A DNA stretch of 64,000 nucleotides, taken from Salvator merianae (Eukaryota; Chordata; Lepidosauria; Squamata; Teiidae). The position numbers and the translations under genes were made by a program. Shown piece by piece: positions 63,111-64,000 of this stretch (position 1 is the first letter of the stretch; each line of letters opens with the position of its first letter). The notes below the pieces were generated by a model that had not been told where the DNA came from, did no database searches, and was given only the letters and a program-made list of their open reading frames with translations. Where the stretch lies: assembly GCA_003586115.2 (NCBI GenBank), contig QVOM02000025.1:81276879-81340878 (forward strand), given 5' to 3'.

Positions 63111-64000
63111 AAAACACTTCTAATGTGCCCCCTCCAAAAAACTAGCAACCCAACTTTTGCCTGCTTTGGAGTAGGTTGGAGATGGCTAAGAGAACAGGAA
63201 GCCTTCACCATAGTTTGTCCATTTTTCTTCACCATGGACAGAGAAGAAGCTGTTTCTTTCCCCTGTGAACCCTATTTATAGCAGCTTCTGGTGAGGAGGA
63301 ACTGAAGACTTTTGTTTTGGATGTAAAGAGAAGTTCTTTCTTATTCCCCCTTTATACTTGGGATTTTGAAGATGCCCTTAAACAGCTTCTGGGGTAGGTT
63401 GGGGTGTTTCAAGCTGCAGCTTTGAAAAAACCACACAAATCAAAAGGTTCTAGGGTTGGAGGGGTACCTTTTGTTTCTGTTGCATAGTTGAGATGCTGAA
63501 GAGCTTCTTGAAGGAGGTGAGCTGTGGGAGTTGTGACCTACATAACAGATGAGTGGGAGAAGTGGTGACAGTGCTTCTTGTAAGTTTCTTGGCAGAATTC
63601 AGAAGTTCTACCAAACTCCTTTTCAAGAGGTTCAGCTGGGGCATGTAAGCGTTGGACAAGTTGGGTTTTGTTCAGCTAGCAAGTAGTTTAAAGTGGGTTC
63701 CAAGCCTGGGTTTCTGAGCCATGGTTTGCTGCAGTCTCTGGAGTTGATAAACCATGTCTGAAACCATAATTTAGCCTCTAGAAGCTGCTGCAAAGCAGAA
63801 TAAAGAATAATGCACAAACGGAAGTAAGTATTGAAGATACTGTGGAGGAAAGCAGACAAGCTACAATAAAAGTCAGTTTGTCATAGATTTGGAAGCTGAA
63901 GTTGGGACTTGGCTTAAGGACTGGCTTGGCATAAGGACTTCGAATTTAGCTTCAGTATAAAAGGAGAATTATCATTCTTTCCCCCTTCCAAAGCCAAGTA
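63111..64000. other. No recognised feature
   Basis: Unclassified sequence to the end of the window. No exon or repeat recognised. Confidence 0.4.

Overview
The window looks like ordinary nuclear DNA of a squamate reptile (lizard, gecko or snake). It is AT-leaning, almost free of long reading frames, and dense in decayed interspersed repeats. The repeat mix drives the call: a BovB (RTE) LINE 3' end, CR1-type and L2-type LINE ends, L1-like 3' ends, tRNA-derived SINEs with a (GTT)n tail, a SINE with a Sauria-like head, MIR-like SINEs, and many short DNA transposons with terminal inverted repeats (TIRs). No bacterial genes, CRISPR arrays, rRNA genes or free-standing tRNA genes were seen.

Gene content is limited to two CpG-island promoters. 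The first (about 1480-2120) appears to drive a minus-strand gene: a GC-rich leader ends in a good splice donor (intron starts at 1598 and runs left), and the rest of that gene would lie left of the window. The second (about 31430-32350) appears to drive a plus-strand gene: a GC-rich leader with several upstream ORFs, then a possible 18-codon coding start, ends in a donor at 32346. The rest of the window would be its first intron (more than 31 kb). The two promoters are divergent and about 29 kb apart. I could not identify either gene, and I see no further convincing coding exon.

Layout: 1-1600, intron 1 of the left gene; 1.6-2.5 kb, promoter; 2.5-31.4 kb, intergenic DNA with L2, CR1, BovB, SINE and TIR-element copies, several nested; 31.4-32.4 kb, second promoter and first exon; 32.4-64 kb, putative intron, mostly unique to about 35 kb and then repeat-rich, with a 221-bp-period tandem array (42.6-43.7 kb), a 358-bp inverted duplication (43.77 and 46.11 kb), LINE fragments and more TIR elements.

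I found no new multi-gene system. The observations most worth a second look are: the inverted duplication, whose two arms are about 15% diverged over the first ~128 bp and apparently identical over the remaining ~230 bp; the exact 221-bp-period array built from a CR1-like LINE tail; and several non-autonomous DNA transposon families with GG-starting TIRs and 3-bp target duplications, some of whose insertions can be read cleanly because they split older L2 or SINE copies.
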